A DNA stretch of 64,000 nt from Owenia fusiformis (GCA_903813345.2 CAIIXF020000012.1:21900184-21964183); one strand, 5' to 3'. Positions 1 through 12,718 are shown, counted from the first letter of the stretch. The notes: generated from the letters alone by a model not told the origin. Numbers and translations are program-made.

Positions 1-533
1 ATCCCAACAATTGAAAAATGTGTCGTTGTGGAATAACTGTACTGAACCAGAGAGCAAAATCATCAAATGATAGAACTGATTATGTGTTACAGTACCTTTA
101 ACAAGATGGTATGTAGATATAAATGCTGCAGATAGGTAGCACAAATTGCACATTCTCTGTGGTTTTCCTTTTGTGTTTCTTTTTGTTCTCTCCAAGGCAA
201 GAGGTATGTAGATCACAAATGCTGCAGGTAGGTAGCACAGATTGTAGATTCTCTGTGGTTTTCCCTTTGTGGTTCTTTCTGTTCTCTCCAAGGCAAGAGG
301 ACTGCACCTGAAAGTACATTTAAGGAAAAGGTCAGCGATGGTTCAATTAAAAAGAAAGAAACCCCGAAACTAAGCCCACAATTTTAACATGAAAACCCAA
401 AAGAAAAGACCCTTCAATCTACAACTGTAGCTAAAATGAACACAAGACTTCAGACCTTCAAAATTTAGATCTGGAGTAGTACTTGAAGTCAACTTTAAAA
501 TTGAATCATTACTGAGTAAGTACTGGTCAACGA

Positions 534-598
534 AATACAATACAATACAAAACAAAACAATACAAAACTATACAATACAATACAATACAATACAATAC
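534..598. repeat. CAATA pentanucleotide microsatellite, copy A
   Basis: Uninterrupted to slightly interrupted (AATAC)n with a few AAAAC variants. The same tract sits at the same place in the other two duplicated copies, with different lengths. Confidence 0.9.
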
Positions 599-631
599 TA
601 AGCACTAGATCCATGATCTTGGTCATCTGGT

Positions 632-905
632 TCGTTGCTTGTCTGGTTCATTGCTTGTCTGGTTCGTTGCTTGTCTGGTTCGTTGGTTGTTTGGTTCGTT
701 GGATGGAGTGTTGATTAGTTTGTTGATTAATTAGTTAGTTGGTTGGTTAGTTTTAACCTATTGGGTGGTCTGGTGGTTGTCTGGTTGGTTAGTTGGTTGG
801 TTAGTTGGTTGGTTAGTAAGTAAGTTAGTTAATAGATTAAGCCTATTGGGTCATTGGTTGGTCGGTTGGATGTTCGGTAAGTTGGTTGGTTGGTTGTCTG
901 GTTGT
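632..905. repeat. GGTT/GTCTGGTTC-rich simple repeat, copy A
   Basis: Degenerate tract built of TGGTT, TTAGTTGG and GTCTGGTTCGTTG words on a strand almost lacking cytosine runs. Equivalent tracts lie at 3757-3985 and 6176-6413. Confidence 0.85.
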
Positions 906-924
906 TTGACTTCCCCCCAAGAAA

Positions 925-2075
925 AACTAGAATAGTACTGGGAGCAGCCCCCTGCTTAAGTGATGCAACTGATTGCAAGAGATAAAAACTGGTCAAAAGC
1001 GACATCTACAGTAAGTCCTTGAAACTCAACCTAGTCTCCTAATGGAGACAAATGTGATTTCAACAGGACTGTCTTTCTGCAGGAAAACTGAAAAACTACT
1101 GGGAGTTCCAACCCCCCCCCCCCTGCTAATTGGATGCAACTGATTGCAAGAGATAATACTGGTCAAAATGCGACATCTACTGTAAGTCCTTGAAACTCAA
1201 CCTAGTCCCCTAATGGAGACAAATGTGATTTCAACAGGACTGTCTTTCCGCAGGAAAACTGGAAGAGTACTGGGAGTCCCCCCCCCCCCCTGCTAATGGG
1301 ATGCAATTGATTGAAAGAGATAAAAACTGGTCAGAGCGACATGTACGGTAGGTCCTTGAAACTCAACCTAGTCCCCTAATGGAGACAAATGTGATTTCAA
1401 CAGGACCGTCCTTCCGCACGAAAACTGGAATAGTACTGGGAGTTCCCCCCCCCTGCTAATGGGATGCAATTGATTGCAAGAGATAAAAACTGGTCAGAGC
1501 GACATGTACGGTAGGTCCTTGAAACTCAACCTAGTCCCCTAATGGAGACAAATGTGATTTCAACAGGACCGTCCTTCCGCACGAAAACTGGAATAGTACT
1601 GGGAGTTCCCCCCCTGCTAATGGGATGCAACTGATTGCAAGAGATGAAAACTGGTCAAAAGCGACATCTACGGTAAGTCCTTGAAACTCAACCTAGTCCC
1701 CTAATGGAGACAATTGTGATTTCAACAGGACTGTCTTTCCGCAGGAAAACTGGAAGAGTACTGGGAGTCCCCCCCCCCTGCTAATGGGATGCAATTGATT
1801 GCAAGAGATAAAAACTGGTCAGAGCGACATGTACGGTAGGTCCTTGAAACTCAACCTAGTCCCCTAATGGAGACAAATGTGATTTCAACAGGACTGTCAT
1901 TCCGCAGGAAAACTGGAATAGTACTGGGAGTCCCCCCCCCCTTCTAATGGGATGCAACTGATTGCAAGAGATAAAACTGGTCAAAATGCGACATCTACTG
2001 TAAGTCCTGGAAACTTGACCTAGTCCCCTCGTGGAAAAAATGTGATTCCAACAGGACCGTCTTTTCGCAGGGACT
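925..2075. repeat. ~160-170 bp minisatellite with C-tracts
   Basis: About seven tandem units, recognisable by CTAGTCCCCTAATGGAGACA near 1032, 1202, 1371, 1540, 1697 and 1857, with a diverged last unit near 2019. Each unit contains a run of 7-13 C residues, a GGTAAGTCC word and a TTTCAACAGGA word. Copies B and C of the segment keep only one such unit, so the array expanded in copy A after or during the segmental duplication. Confidence 0.9.
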
Positions 2076-3639
2076 TCACCATCTGTGCTACAAATAGATA
2101 AAACATGTTGTAGTAGTTGTTATTTTACATAAAACTTTACATGAAAACTTTAAATAAAACTTTACACTATACTTTACACTACACTACTAAAAATTTACAG
2201 AATATTACAAAAGATAAAATTTATTTCTCCCAATTTGATATAAACCAGTAGACTTCCATATTTTTGATTTTGAAACATGAACTCTATCCCCCCGGAAACC
2301 CAACCACCCCCCTCCCACTTTACCTTAGAGTCCAAGTTTCTCCAGCAAAAATATGGGTCGGCCAACAAAAGTCCACAAGTAAATATCAAACTGGGAGGCG
2401 CCCCCATCCCTATGCAAAACCAGGAAGGAATACTTAACTTAGGTAGCAGGAACGCAGGAACGCAGCTGTTGTCTCGGTTGTGTCGTTGGTCATCGGGCTC
2501 CTCATCTCCAAGCTGAAAGGGAACCTGAAAACAGAGGAACTAACTTGTTGTAATAATTGAATAGAAAAAAAAATGTACTTACTTTGGTGCTTTGGTGACA
2601 GGAACACGAACACCTCTCGCCCATGATACTGTTTACGTGGACCGGACCTGATGGCTCAAAGTTGTCGAAAGACTGATCCAGCTATCGCCCTAACTTGGTG
2701 TGTTTGCTGCATCTCTCTCATAGTTGTACCTGAAAGATACAAGATAAGAAAATGAAAAATACAAGGATGCAACTTGGTCGAGTCACTTCCAATACAAGCG
2801 GAGGAGGGAATGCAAAGACATTCCTTTCATTGACTCTAGTAAATCTGTCATAGCCTTATACCCCTCCTGGCTCAAGATTTATATCATCAAGTCAACTTAC
2901 TGCTTAGGCAGCTGTAACTCTGTAGGAAGAATGGAATAGTTGAGCATATGTATATTCTTTAAGAACACAGACCACATGTGAAAATAATGAAACATGGCTT
3001 CATGGTACATCTGTACATTAAGTGAAATCAAGGCAGTCCTCTTTTAGTGTATTTCTAAGAAAAAATGTTTGCCAAACATACATGTGCCAACAATGGGATT
3101 AGAATCCCAACAATTGAAAAATGTGTCGTTGTGAAATAACTGTACTGAACCAGAGAGCAAAATCATCAAATGATAGAACTGATTATGTCTTACAGTACCT
3201 TTAACAAGATGGTATGTAGATATAAATGCTGCAGATAGGTAGCACAAATTGCACATTCTCTGTGGTTTTCCTTTTGTGTTTCTTTTTGTTCTCTCCAAGG
3301 CAAGAGGATTGTAGATCACAAATGCTGCAGGTAGGTAGCACAAATTGTAGATTCTCTGTGGTTTTCCCTTTGTGGTTCTTTCTGTTCTCTCCAAGGCAAG
3401 AGGACTGCACCTGAAAGTACATTTAAGGAAAAGATCAGCGATGGTTCAATTAAAAAGAAAGAAAACCCGAAACTAAGCCCACGATTTTAACATGAAAACC
3501 CAAAAGAAAAGACCCTTCAATCTACAACTGTAGCTAAAATGAACACAAGACTTCAGACCTTCAGAATTTAGATCTGGAGTAGTACTTGAAGTCAACTTTA
3601 AAATTGAATCATTACTGAGTAAGTACTGGTCAACGAAAT

Positions 3640-3726
3640 ACAATACAATACAAAACAAAACAATACAAAACTATACAACACAATACAATACAATACAATA
3701 CAATACAATACAATACAATACAATAC
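3640..3726. repeat. CAATA microsatellite, copy B
   Basis: Same pentanucleotide tract as in copy A, longer here (about 14 near-perfect units at the 3' side). Confidence 0.9.
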
Positions 3727-3756
3727 TAAGCACTAGATCCATGATCTTGGTCATCT

Positions 3757-3985
3757 GGTTCTTGGTTGTCTGGTTCGTTGGTTGTTTGGTTCGTTGGGTG
3801 GAGTGTTGGTTAGATGGTTGATTAATTAGTTAATTGGTTGGTTAGTTTTAACCTATTGGGTTGTCTGGTGGTTGTCTAGTTGGTTAGTTGGTTGGTTAGT
3901 ATGTAAGTTGGTTGGTTAGATTAAGCCTATCGGGTCATTGGTTGGTCGGTTGGATGTCCGGTTGGTTGTCTGGTTGTTTGACACC
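3757..3985. repeat. GGTT-rich simple repeat, copy B
   Basis: Counterpart of 632-905, shortened. It ends just before the C-tract/AAAAAA stretch of this copy. Confidence 0.8.
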
Positions 3986-6098
3986 CCCAAGAAAAAAAAA
4001 CTGGAGTGATGACTTCCCAAAAACTTGAATTAAACAACCACATCTACAATCAAAAGATCCCCATTGCTCCATCAAATCCAACTCAATAAAAAGGTGACTT
4101 GAGACCCCCCCCATGAAATTAAACTGAAACGATACTGGAAGTAGCCCCCCCCCCCCCAACACACACACTTTGGAGTGAATACCTTCCCAAAAACTTGAAT
4201 TAAGCAACCCAAGCTCAAATCTAAAAGATCAGCGCTCAAACAAACTAAAAAGTGAAGTGACTTGAGGCCTCCCCCACTAAAAGTAGAACTGGAATAGTAC
4301 TGGGAGTAGCCCCCTGCTAATGGGATGCAACTGATTGCAAGAGATAAAACTGGGCAAAAATGCGACATCAATGGTAAGTTCTAGAAACTCGACCTAGTCC
4401 CCTCGTGAAGAAAAATGTGATTTCAACAGGATCGTTGTTTCGCAGGGACTTCACCATCTGTGCTACAAATAGATAAAAACATGTTGTAGTAGTTGTTATT
4501 TTAAATAAAACTTAAAATAAAACTTTGCATTATACTTAACAGTACTTAAATTTACACTACTAAAAATTTACAGAATATTACAAAAGTTAAAATTTATTTC
4601 TCCCAATTTGATATACACCGGTAGACTTCCATATCTCTGATATTGAAACATGAACTCTATCCCCCCAGAAACCCAACCACCCCCTCCCACTTTACCTTAG
4701 AGTCCAAGTTTCTCCACCAAAGATATGGGTCGGCCAACAAAAGTCCACCAGTAAATATCAAACTGGGAGGCGCCCCTATCCCTATGCAAAACCAGGAAGG
4801 AATACTTAACTTAGGTAGCAGGAACATCGGTTGTAGTCCTAGTTGGCACGCAGCTGTTGTCTCCATTGTGTCGTTGGTCATCGGGCTCCTCATCTCCAAG
4901 CTGAAAGTGAACCTGAAAACAGAGGAACTAAACTGATGTAATAATTGAATAAAAGAAATGTACTTACTTTGGTGCTTTAGTGACAGGAACACCTCTCGCC
5001 CATGATACTGTTTACGTGGACTGGACCTGATGGCTCAAAGTTGTCGAAAGACTGATCCAGCTGTCGCCCTAACTTCGTGTGTTCGCTGCATCTCTCTCAT
5101 AGTTGTACCTGAAAGATACAAGATAAGAAAATGAAAAATACAAGGATGCAACTTGGTCGAGTCACTTACAATACAAGCGGAGGAGGGAATGCCAAGACAT
5201 TCCTTTCATTGACTCTCGTAAATTTGTCATAGCCTTGTACCCTTCCCGCTCAAGATTTATATCATCAAGTCAACTAACTGCTTGGGCAGATGTAACTCTG
5301 TAGGAAGAATGGAATAGAGGAGTATATGTATATTTTTTAAGACTAAATTGAAATGTGGTGTTTCATATTTCAAAGCAGTTGCCATCTTGACTTGGCCCAA
5401 TGTGAAGTAGGAAAGATTCAGGCAACTATCACAGACCACATGTGAAAATAATGAAACATGGCTTCATGGTACATTTGTACATTAAGTGAAATCAAGGCAG
5501 TCATCATTTAGTGTATATCTTAGAAAAATGTTTGCCAAACATACATGTGCCAACAATGGGATTAGAATCCCAACTATTGAAAAATGTGTCATTGTGGAAT
5601 AACCGTACTGAACCAGAGAGCAAAATCATCAAATGATAGAACTGATTATGTGTTACAGTACCTTTAACAAGATGGTATGTAGATATAAATGCTGCAGATA
5701 GGTAGCACAAATTGTAGATTCTCTGTGGTTTTCCTTTTGTGTTTCTTTTTGTTCTCTCCAAGGCAAGAGGTATGTAGATACAAATGCTGCAGACAGGTAG
5801 CACAAATTGTAGATTCTCTGTGGTTTTCCCTTTGTGGTTCTTTTTATTCTCTCCAAGGCAAGAAGACTGCACCTGAAAGTACATTTAAAGGAAAAGATCA
5901 GCGATGGTTCAATTAAAAAGAAAGAAAACCCCGAAACTAAGCCCACAATTTTAACATGAAAACCCAAAAGAAAAGACCCTTCAATCTACAACTGTAGCTA
6001 AAATGAACACAAGACTTCAGACCTTCAAAATTTAGATCTGGAGTAGTACTTGAAGTGAACTTTAAAATTGAATCATTGCTGAGTAAGTATTGGTCAAC

Positions 6099-6150
6099 GA
6101 AATACAATACAATACAAAACAATACAAAAATATACAATACAATACAATAC
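6099..6150. repeat. CAATA microsatellite, copy C
   Basis: Shortest of the three CAATA tracts. Confidence 0.85.
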
Positions 6151-6175
6151 TAAGCACTAGATCCATGATCTTGGT

Positions 6176-6413
6176 CATCTGGTTCGTTGGTTGTCTGGTT
6201 CGTTGGTTGTTTGGTTCGTTGGGTGGAGTGGTGGTTAGATGGTTGATTAATTAGTTAATTGGTTGGTTAGTTTTAACCTATTGGGTGGTCTGGTGGTTGT
6301 CTGGTTGGTTAGTTGGTTGGTTAGTATGTAAGTTGGTTGGTTAGATTAAGCCTATCGGGTCATTGGTTGGTCGGTTGGATGTCCGGTTGGTTGGTTGTCT
6401 GGTTGTTTGACAC
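6176..6413. repeat. GGTT-rich simple repeat, copy C
   Basis: Counterpart of the tracts in copies A and B. Confidence 0.8.
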
Positions 6414-7811
6414 CCCCAAGAAAAAATAACTGGAGTGAACCACATCTACAATCACAAGATCCCCATTGCTCCATCAAATCCAACTCAATAAAAAGGTGAC
6501 GTGAGACCCCCCCATGAAATTAAACTGAAACGATACTGGAAGTAGCCCCCCCCCCCCAACACACACACTTTGGAGTGAATACCTTCCCAAAAACTTGAAT
6601 TAAGCAACCCAAGCTCAAATCTAAAAGATCAGCGCTCAAACAAACTAAAAAGTGAAGCGACTTGAGGCCTCCCCCACTAAAAGTAGAACTGGAATAGTAC
6701 TGGGAGTAGCCCCCTGCTAATGGGATGCAACTGATTGCAAGAGATAAAACTGGGCAAAAATGCGACATCTATGGTAAGTTCTGGAAACTCGACCTAGTCC
6801 CCTCGTGAAGAAAAATGTGATTTCAACAGGATCGTTGTTTCGCAGGGACTTCACCATCTGTGCTACAAATAGATAAAAACATGTTGTAGTAGTTGTTATT
6901 TTACATAAAACTTAAAATAAAACTTTGCATTATACTTTACAGTACTTAAATTTACACTACTAAAAATTTACAGAATATTACAAAAGTTAAAATTTATTTC
7001 TCCCAATTTGATATAAACCGGTAGACTTCCATATCTCTGATTTTGAAACATGAACTCTATCCCCCTAGAAACCCAACCACCCCCTCCCACTTTACCTCAG
7101 AGTCCAAGTTTCTCCACCAAAGATATGGGTCGGCCAACAAAAGTCCACCAGTAAATATCTAAACTGGAAGGCGCCCCTATCCCTATGCAAAACCAGGAAG
7201 GAATACTTAACTTAGGTAGCAGGAACGTCGGTTGTAGTCCTAGTTGGCACCCAGCTGTTGTCTCCATTGTGTCGTTGGTCATCGGGCTCCTCATCTCCAA
7301 GCTGAAAGTGAACCTGAAAACAGAGGAACTAAACTGATGTAATAATTGAATAAAAAAAATGTACTTACTTTGGTGCTTTAGTGACAGGAACACCTCTCGC
7401 CCATGATACTGTTTACGTGGACTGGACCTGATGGCTCAAAGTTGTCGAAAGACTGATCCAGCTGTCGCCCTAACTTAGTGTGTTCGCTGCATCTCTCTCA
7501 TAGTTGTACCTGAAAGATACAAGATAAGAAAATGAAAAATACAAGGATGCAACTTGGTCGAGTCACTTCCAATACAAGCGGAGGAGGGAATGCCAAGACA
7601 TTCCTTTCATTGACTCTCGTAAATTTGTCATAGCCTTGTACCCCTCCCGGCTCAAGATTTATATCATCAAGTCAACTAACTGCTTGGGCAGATGTAACTC
7701 TGTAGGAAGAATGGAATAGTGGAGTATATGTATAAAAAGGTGACTTGAGACCCCCCCCCCATGAAATTAAACTGAAACGATACTGGAAGTAGCCCCCCCC
7801 CCCCCCAACAC

Positions 7812-8169
7812 TAGTATGTATCCAACAGACTGACTAGAAGTCAGTCTGTTATGATGTACTACTTTCCTGTGGAAATTGCAGTGAAATTTTTTGCACAAAA
7901 TTATCAATTAGAGGAACCATTTATTCAATAAAATAAACATAACAAAATGTCAATTAAATAGTAAGGTACAACTAAATGCAATAAAAAGCAACACAGCATA
8001 TTGTCAAGTGGAAATAAAGCTAGTTGAAGTAACAAATGTGCAAATTAATTTTACCCAATCAGCCATTTTGAATAGCACTTCCTATGTAAACAAATACTTT
8101 TAATTGCCAAACTTTAACATAGGTGCCTTATAGTCTGAATATAATTCAGACTAAATAGGATATAGTCTA
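7812..8169 (+). mobile_element. MITE family 1, copy 1, with 10-bp target-site duplication
   Basis: A 358-bp non-autonomous element that begins TAGTATGTATCC and ends GGATATAGTCTA. It is flanked by the direct repeat CCCCCAACAC (7802-7811 and 8170-8179). The unoccupied site is represented in the paralogous segment near 6546-6570. Each end carries a subterminal hairpin: AACAGACTGACT paired with its complement (7823-7850), and TAGTCTG-AATATAATT-CAGACTA (about 8131-8153). A second copy lies inverted at 30125-30476. A 10-bp duplication is typical of Mutator-like elements; the family assignment is inference because no transposase is present. Confidence 0.88.
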
Positions 8170-8179
8170 CCCCCAACAC

Positions 8180-9035
8180 ACACACTAATCTAATACCCAT
8201 ACAAATTAAGGCTATTCTTTCAAAACAACATTTTTGCCCATGCTATTTACTAGAACAAAATAAAGTATGAAGACATGTGTGTATGTCCTTGCTTTTTTTC
8301 AAGAAAGTTTCATGACATCGTCTCCTCTAAGTAAACCTAGTAAGTGGACAATGGAAATCCAGTTTCATTGAGAGACTTGGAAAATTGAAAATGTGGCCAT
8401 TTTGATTGATTTTTCTTAGATTTCAGCATTTCATGGAGTTGCCAATTACCTGCTACTTGGTTTACTAAAAAATACATTGCAAGGATACTTTTTTAGTTTG
8501 TGCTTTTACCTATTCCTTAGTTTTCTTCGTCCGGTGGATCGGAGCAAATGTGACCCAGGCATTATAGTTTATAACTTTTGTTTAGTCCCATACTGGTACT
8601 TTTCCCTCATACTTTGTGTTTCCACTTCTTACAATGTTGCTATGGTTGTTCACTTAGGAAATCATCCAGATCGAGCATATGCTGGCATAATAATCCGGGC
8701 TCTGCGTATTCATTTTGTCTACAACAACGGCAAATAACAGCAATTTTTATGATATACTGTGTTATTTTCGTGTTTCCGTATCGGCATTTTTCAACTTCGA
8801 AAATCCCTTTGTTCTTATTTGTATAATGAATGCTCATAGGGATCTAACCACGTGATCATACGTAAGGTGGTCTGTTGAGATTGACCAATGAACACCGTCG
8901 AGAAATTGCTGTAAGCTAATCGAATGCTAGTACACAAGAGTTTTAAGCGTCTGGTGTCAGTTCCGAATCTTATTTCCCAAATGGTTTCTTAATCACGTTC
9001 GAATTTCACGACGCTAGACAGTAAATGCATGCTAG
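8180..9035. other. Gene-free stretch
   Basis: AT-rich sequence between the MITE and the 88-bp array. A plus-strand open frame at 8477-8737 is short, rich in aromatic residues and lacks splice or family support, so I do not call a gene. Confidence 0.6.
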
Positions 9036-9039
9036 TGTG

Positions 9040-10180
9040 AATATTGCGTTCTATTTATACAACGTTTCAATCGCATAAACATGAACATTAAAATAGCATG
9101 AACATAAAAATGCTTACATAAAAACTCATCCATTCTTCGAGGATAATGTTTAAGTCCAATAAAAATACGTTTGAAAGCAGAGTAACGTGTTTTGAAAATG
9201 CCTACATAAAAATGCATTCAATCTTGGTTGAGAAAAGTTACAGCCCAATAAAGTTAAGTTTTCAAGGTAAAGTAACGTTTTTTTAAAATGCCTTCATAAA
9301 AATGCCTTCATTCTTCGTGGAGAAAACTTAAAGTCCAATAAAGCTACGTTTTAAGGCAAAGTAACGTGTTTCGAAAATGTCTACATAAAAATTCATCCAT
9401 TTTTCTTGGAGAAAGTTAAAGTCCAATAAAGTTACGTTTAAGGCAAAGTAACGTGTTTTGAAAATGCCTACATAAAAATTCATCCATTTTTCTTGGAGAA
9501 AGTTAAAGTCCAATAAAGTTACGTTTTTAAGGCAAAGTAACGTGTTTTGAAAATGCCTACATAAAAATTCATCCATTTTTCTTGGAGAAAGTTAAAGTCC
9601 AATAAAGTTACGTTTTTAAAGCAAAGTAACGTATTTTGAAAATGCTACATGAAGATTAATCCATTATTCGTTGAGAAAAGTTAAAGTCCAATAAAGCTAC
9701 GTTTTAAAGGCAAAGTAACGTGTTTTGAAAATGCCTCCATAAAATTTCATTCATTCTTCGTGGAGAAAAGTTCAAGTCCAATAAAGTTACGTTTAAGGCA
9801 AAGTAACGTGTTTTGAAAATGCCTACATAAAAATTCATCCATTCTTCGTGAATAAAGTTAAAGTCGAATAATGTTACGTTTTAAAGCAATGTAACGTGTT
9901 TTGAAAATGCTTACATAAAAATTCATGCATTCCTCGTGGAGAAAAGTTATAGTCCAATAAAGTTGCGCTTTTATGGCAAAGTAACGTGTTTTGGAAATAC
10001 CTACATACAAATTCATTCATTTTTGTGGAGAAAAGTTGAAGTCCATTAAAGTTACGTTTTAATGGCAAAGTAACGTGTTTTGAATATGCATACATAAAAA
10101 AGCATTCATTCTGAGTGGAGACAAGTCAAAGGCCAATATAAAATAACGTGTTAAATGCAAAGTAACGTGATTCAAAAATG
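9040..10180. repeat. ~88-bp tandem array
   Basis: About 13 diverged units with the core GTCCAATAAAGTTACGTTT, then GGCAAAGTAACGTGTTTTGA, then CATAAAAATTCATCCATT. Spacing between central units is 86-89 bp. Divergence rises toward both ends, as in arrays evolving by unequal exchange. Each unit contains paired ACGT words (TTACGTTT and TAACGTG). Confidence 0.9.
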
Positions 10181-11400
10181 CAAACGTATAAAAGTAGATC
10201 ACTCTTCACGAAAAATGACTTAGTCCAAGTAGCGCTTTTTCGAAAAGATTATCTGACCATTTTTAACAAGTCTTCCTCACATAAATTGTCTTCGAATTGT
10301 AACTTGTAAAAGAGACGAAAAAGCGTTACTTTTGAAATGTCAATATTTTCTCTCCCTAAATCATGACACGTCGCATATACGAGGGTTGTCCCAGAATACA
10401 TCTGTATCAAATTCCAAGTAAGAATGATAAAATCTTTTCTCATGAGAAGCTTTAATTCGTGCAAAACTTTTCGAAATAAGACGCAACTCAGGAGTCGATT
10501 CGCAAATGCAAAGCAGACGCAAACGCAAATGTTGCGACGAGCTCGTGATAAGGCCTCAGATTCTTTATAACACTTGATACAAATCTATATTGATATTCAA
10601 AATCAAAGTCAATCTCTTATTTTGAAGAACCAACTATCTATCATATTACTCAGATTAATCAATATTCTCATATTCTCTCTAGTTTGTTTGATTGTTCAGT
10701 ATATATGGATCAAACATCACAAACGTTAAACTCATATTCTCTCCATTCTTCAGGGGGTATAAACTAACATTTTGTACTTTCTCCAATGTGGGTTAAGGTA
10801 GTAGTTATCAGAAATTTACACAAAACATTAAATGAAAAAACACGTGGATATTCGATTTTTAAAAAACTGAACAGAGTTCTGTTTTGCCCACCAATCAGTT
10901 TCGCTACTCCCATATATCATTTGAATGACCAGGATCACAATGACCATGCTCAGAATGACCCTAAACATCAAGTGAAAGACTTTTTAGCCTTCTGAAAGTG
11001 GGACTAAAAATATCTTTGGAAAGGTCGGTAAACAGAATGTTCTGAATTTTTCAGAAAATGTGCCCAATATATTGCTCTAAATCATAGGAGCTGTGAAATT
11101 TTGTCTGAAAAGTTGTCTGAAACAAAAATTGTGATCATAAAAAGAAAATGGATTGCTTTCTAAATCAGATTTTCTCATTTTTTCTATTTCTAGGAGTGAT
11201 TTCAAGTTTTCAAAGCTCCTATCATTTCAAATAATATATTTGGCACATATTTTGAAAAGTGCAATAGATTATGTTTGGTGACCTTTGCAAAAATCCAACT
11301 TTTAACTGTCAAATTCTCTGAGGGCTAAAAAGCTAAGTACATCATTAATGAGCCGAAGAACTAGGTTCACTCCCTATGTGCCTAATCCAATATTTTATTT
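10181..11400. other. Gene-free, no clear structure
   Basis: AT-rich single-copy-looking sequence. I see no repeat, splice-bounded exon or RNA gene that I can support. Confidence 0.55.
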
Positions 11401-11404
11401 TTAT

Positions 11405-12250
11405 TCACCAATGTTTCAGAACCAAATAACGTACTTTCTTCTGTGTGTATGAACAACTACTTATATTTTTCCAGTGTAAATATGAAACAATACTTATTAA
11501 CTGTGTGCATTGACAAATATTATGTACTTTCTCCAGTGTGTATGAGCAAATATATGTACTTTCACCAGTTATTTATTCAATACTCTGTACGCTCTCCACT
11601 TTCTATGAACACATTTTATGTACTTTCCCCTGCATGTATGAAAAATATTTTGTGTCTCATTCTCCAATATGTATAGGCAAATCATTTGTACTTCAGCATG
11701 TAAGAACCACAACTTTGTTCATCCTCTGTGTGCATAAACCAATATTTTGTTCATTCTCTTCCGTGTCTCAACAAATATTTTGTTAATTAATCAATGTTCA
11801 TGAACACACATTTTGTATGAACAAATAATATGTACTTTCTCCAGTGTGTATGAACGCAGATTATGTACGTTCTCCAGTTTGTATGAACACATATTTTGTT
11901 TATTCATCAATGTGCGTGCATTAACCAACACATTTAATTTGTATATGGAATCTAACGATTAAGTATTTCCAAGTAAGATTTTTTTTAGAAATGTGCCTAT
12001 TTGTGTAATTTAGTCAATAAACTAACAATAAATGTCTGCAATAATAGAAAAAGTCATAGTGATTTTTTGGGCATTTTGGTAAAGCCTTTGGTTTGTAATG
12101 AGAATATCTATATGTCTATATACTTTCTCCAGTATGTATGAACAAATATTATGTACATGTACTCCATTGTTTATGAACACACATTTTGTATGAACAAATA
12201 TTTTGTTTATTCATCAATGTGCATGCATGAACCAACACATTTTAACTTGT
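11405..12250. repeat. Degenerate short satellite (GTACTTTCTCCAGTGTGTATG type)
   Basis: Irregular tandem copies of a ~30-35 bp word, TTTTGTACTTTCTCCAGTG followed by GTATGAACAAATATT, with many substitutions. The short open frames here are by-products of the repeat. A segment at 11938-12035 is duplicated directly at 12241-12250 plus 12631-12715, interrupted by the next MITE. Confidence 0.8.
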
Positions 12251-12253
12251 ATA

Positions 12254-12630
12254 ACACTGGTGATCCACTCGATTACGCTGGTTGAACGTACCGTTACGGT
12301 AACAAAATATCGGAACATCCAAGCTACGATTTTTCTTTTTTCCTTATTTCACAACTAAGATCTGTACTTTTAACCCAAACCGTTTCTGTAACTTAAGTGA
12401 GGAATTAAATCGACGATTCTGTTGTCTTCTGGGCTATTTTTTTCGCAAACATGTACATTTTCTAAGACATATGATACTGATACACGTTTGTGTGAAAAGA
12501 ACGTCGTAGGAATTCTGCCTACAACGCGTGAAATAGGGAAAAAAGAAAAATCGTACTTTCGACGTTCCGACATTTTGTTACCGAAACGAACCGTTTCGGG
12601 AACCAGCGTAATCGAGTGGATCACCAGTGT
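12254..12630. mobile_element. 377-bp MITE with ~95-bp terminal inverted repeats
   Basis: Starts ACACTGGTGATCCACTCGAT and ends with the exact complement. The first 30 bp are perfect, and imperfect pairing extends to about 95 bp on both sides. It is flanked by ATA (12251-12253 and 12631-12633). The related sequence at 11938-11960 reads through without the element (TTGTATATGGAATC), giving an empty site and supporting a 3-bp duplication. CACTG-type ends and a 3-bp duplication recall CACTA/EnSpm or Harbinger relatives; the assignment is tentative. No transposase. Confidence 0.88.
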
Positions 12631-12718
12631 ATATGGAATCCAACGATTAAGTATTTCCAAGTAAGATTTTTTAGAAATGTGGCTGTTTGTGTAAAGTCAA
12701 TAACTAACTATAACTATA

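Larger units (their letters stand above)
1..3103. repeat. Tandem segmental duplication, copy A (left-truncated)
   Basis: First of three head-to-tail copies of one segment. Position 1 matches 3104 and 5567, each starting at ATCCCAACWATTGAAAAATG. Order inside the unit: a two-fold ~95-bp duplication with the end CTCCAAGGCAAGAG (98-310), a CAATA microsatellite, a GGTT-rich tract, a ~165-bp minisatellite (much expanded in this copy), then a low-copy 3' part (2080-3100). No intact gene is seen. Short exon-like pieces occur, for example around 2440-2540 and 2590-2720, but every frame carries stops. Confidence 0.9.
3104..5566. repeat. Tandem segmental duplication, copy B
   Basis: Second copy of the unit, 2463 bp long and highly similar to copies A and C across the CAATA tract, the GGTT tract and the 3' low-copy part. 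It holds one minisatellite unit only (about 4290-4450) plus C-tract segments at 4105-4160 that copy A lacks. No gene is supported. Confidence 0.9.
5567..7738. repeat. Tandem segmental duplication, copy C (truncated at right)
   Basis: Third copy. It follows copy B closely to about 7733. It then jumps to sequence like 6486-6556 (AAAAAGGTGACTTGAGACC, then a C-tract), which looks like an unequal-recombination junction, before leading into the MITE at 7812. Confidence 0.85.

Noticed and set aside
4657-5110. Exon-like pieces in the duplicated segment (hydrophobic AAVVSIVSLVIGLLISKLK on plus; QSFDNFEPSGPVHVNSI on minus)
   Set aside because: Splice-like borders exist, but frames differ between copies, stops occur in copy A, and no protein family could be named. 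At most a decayed gene fragment carried by the repeat.
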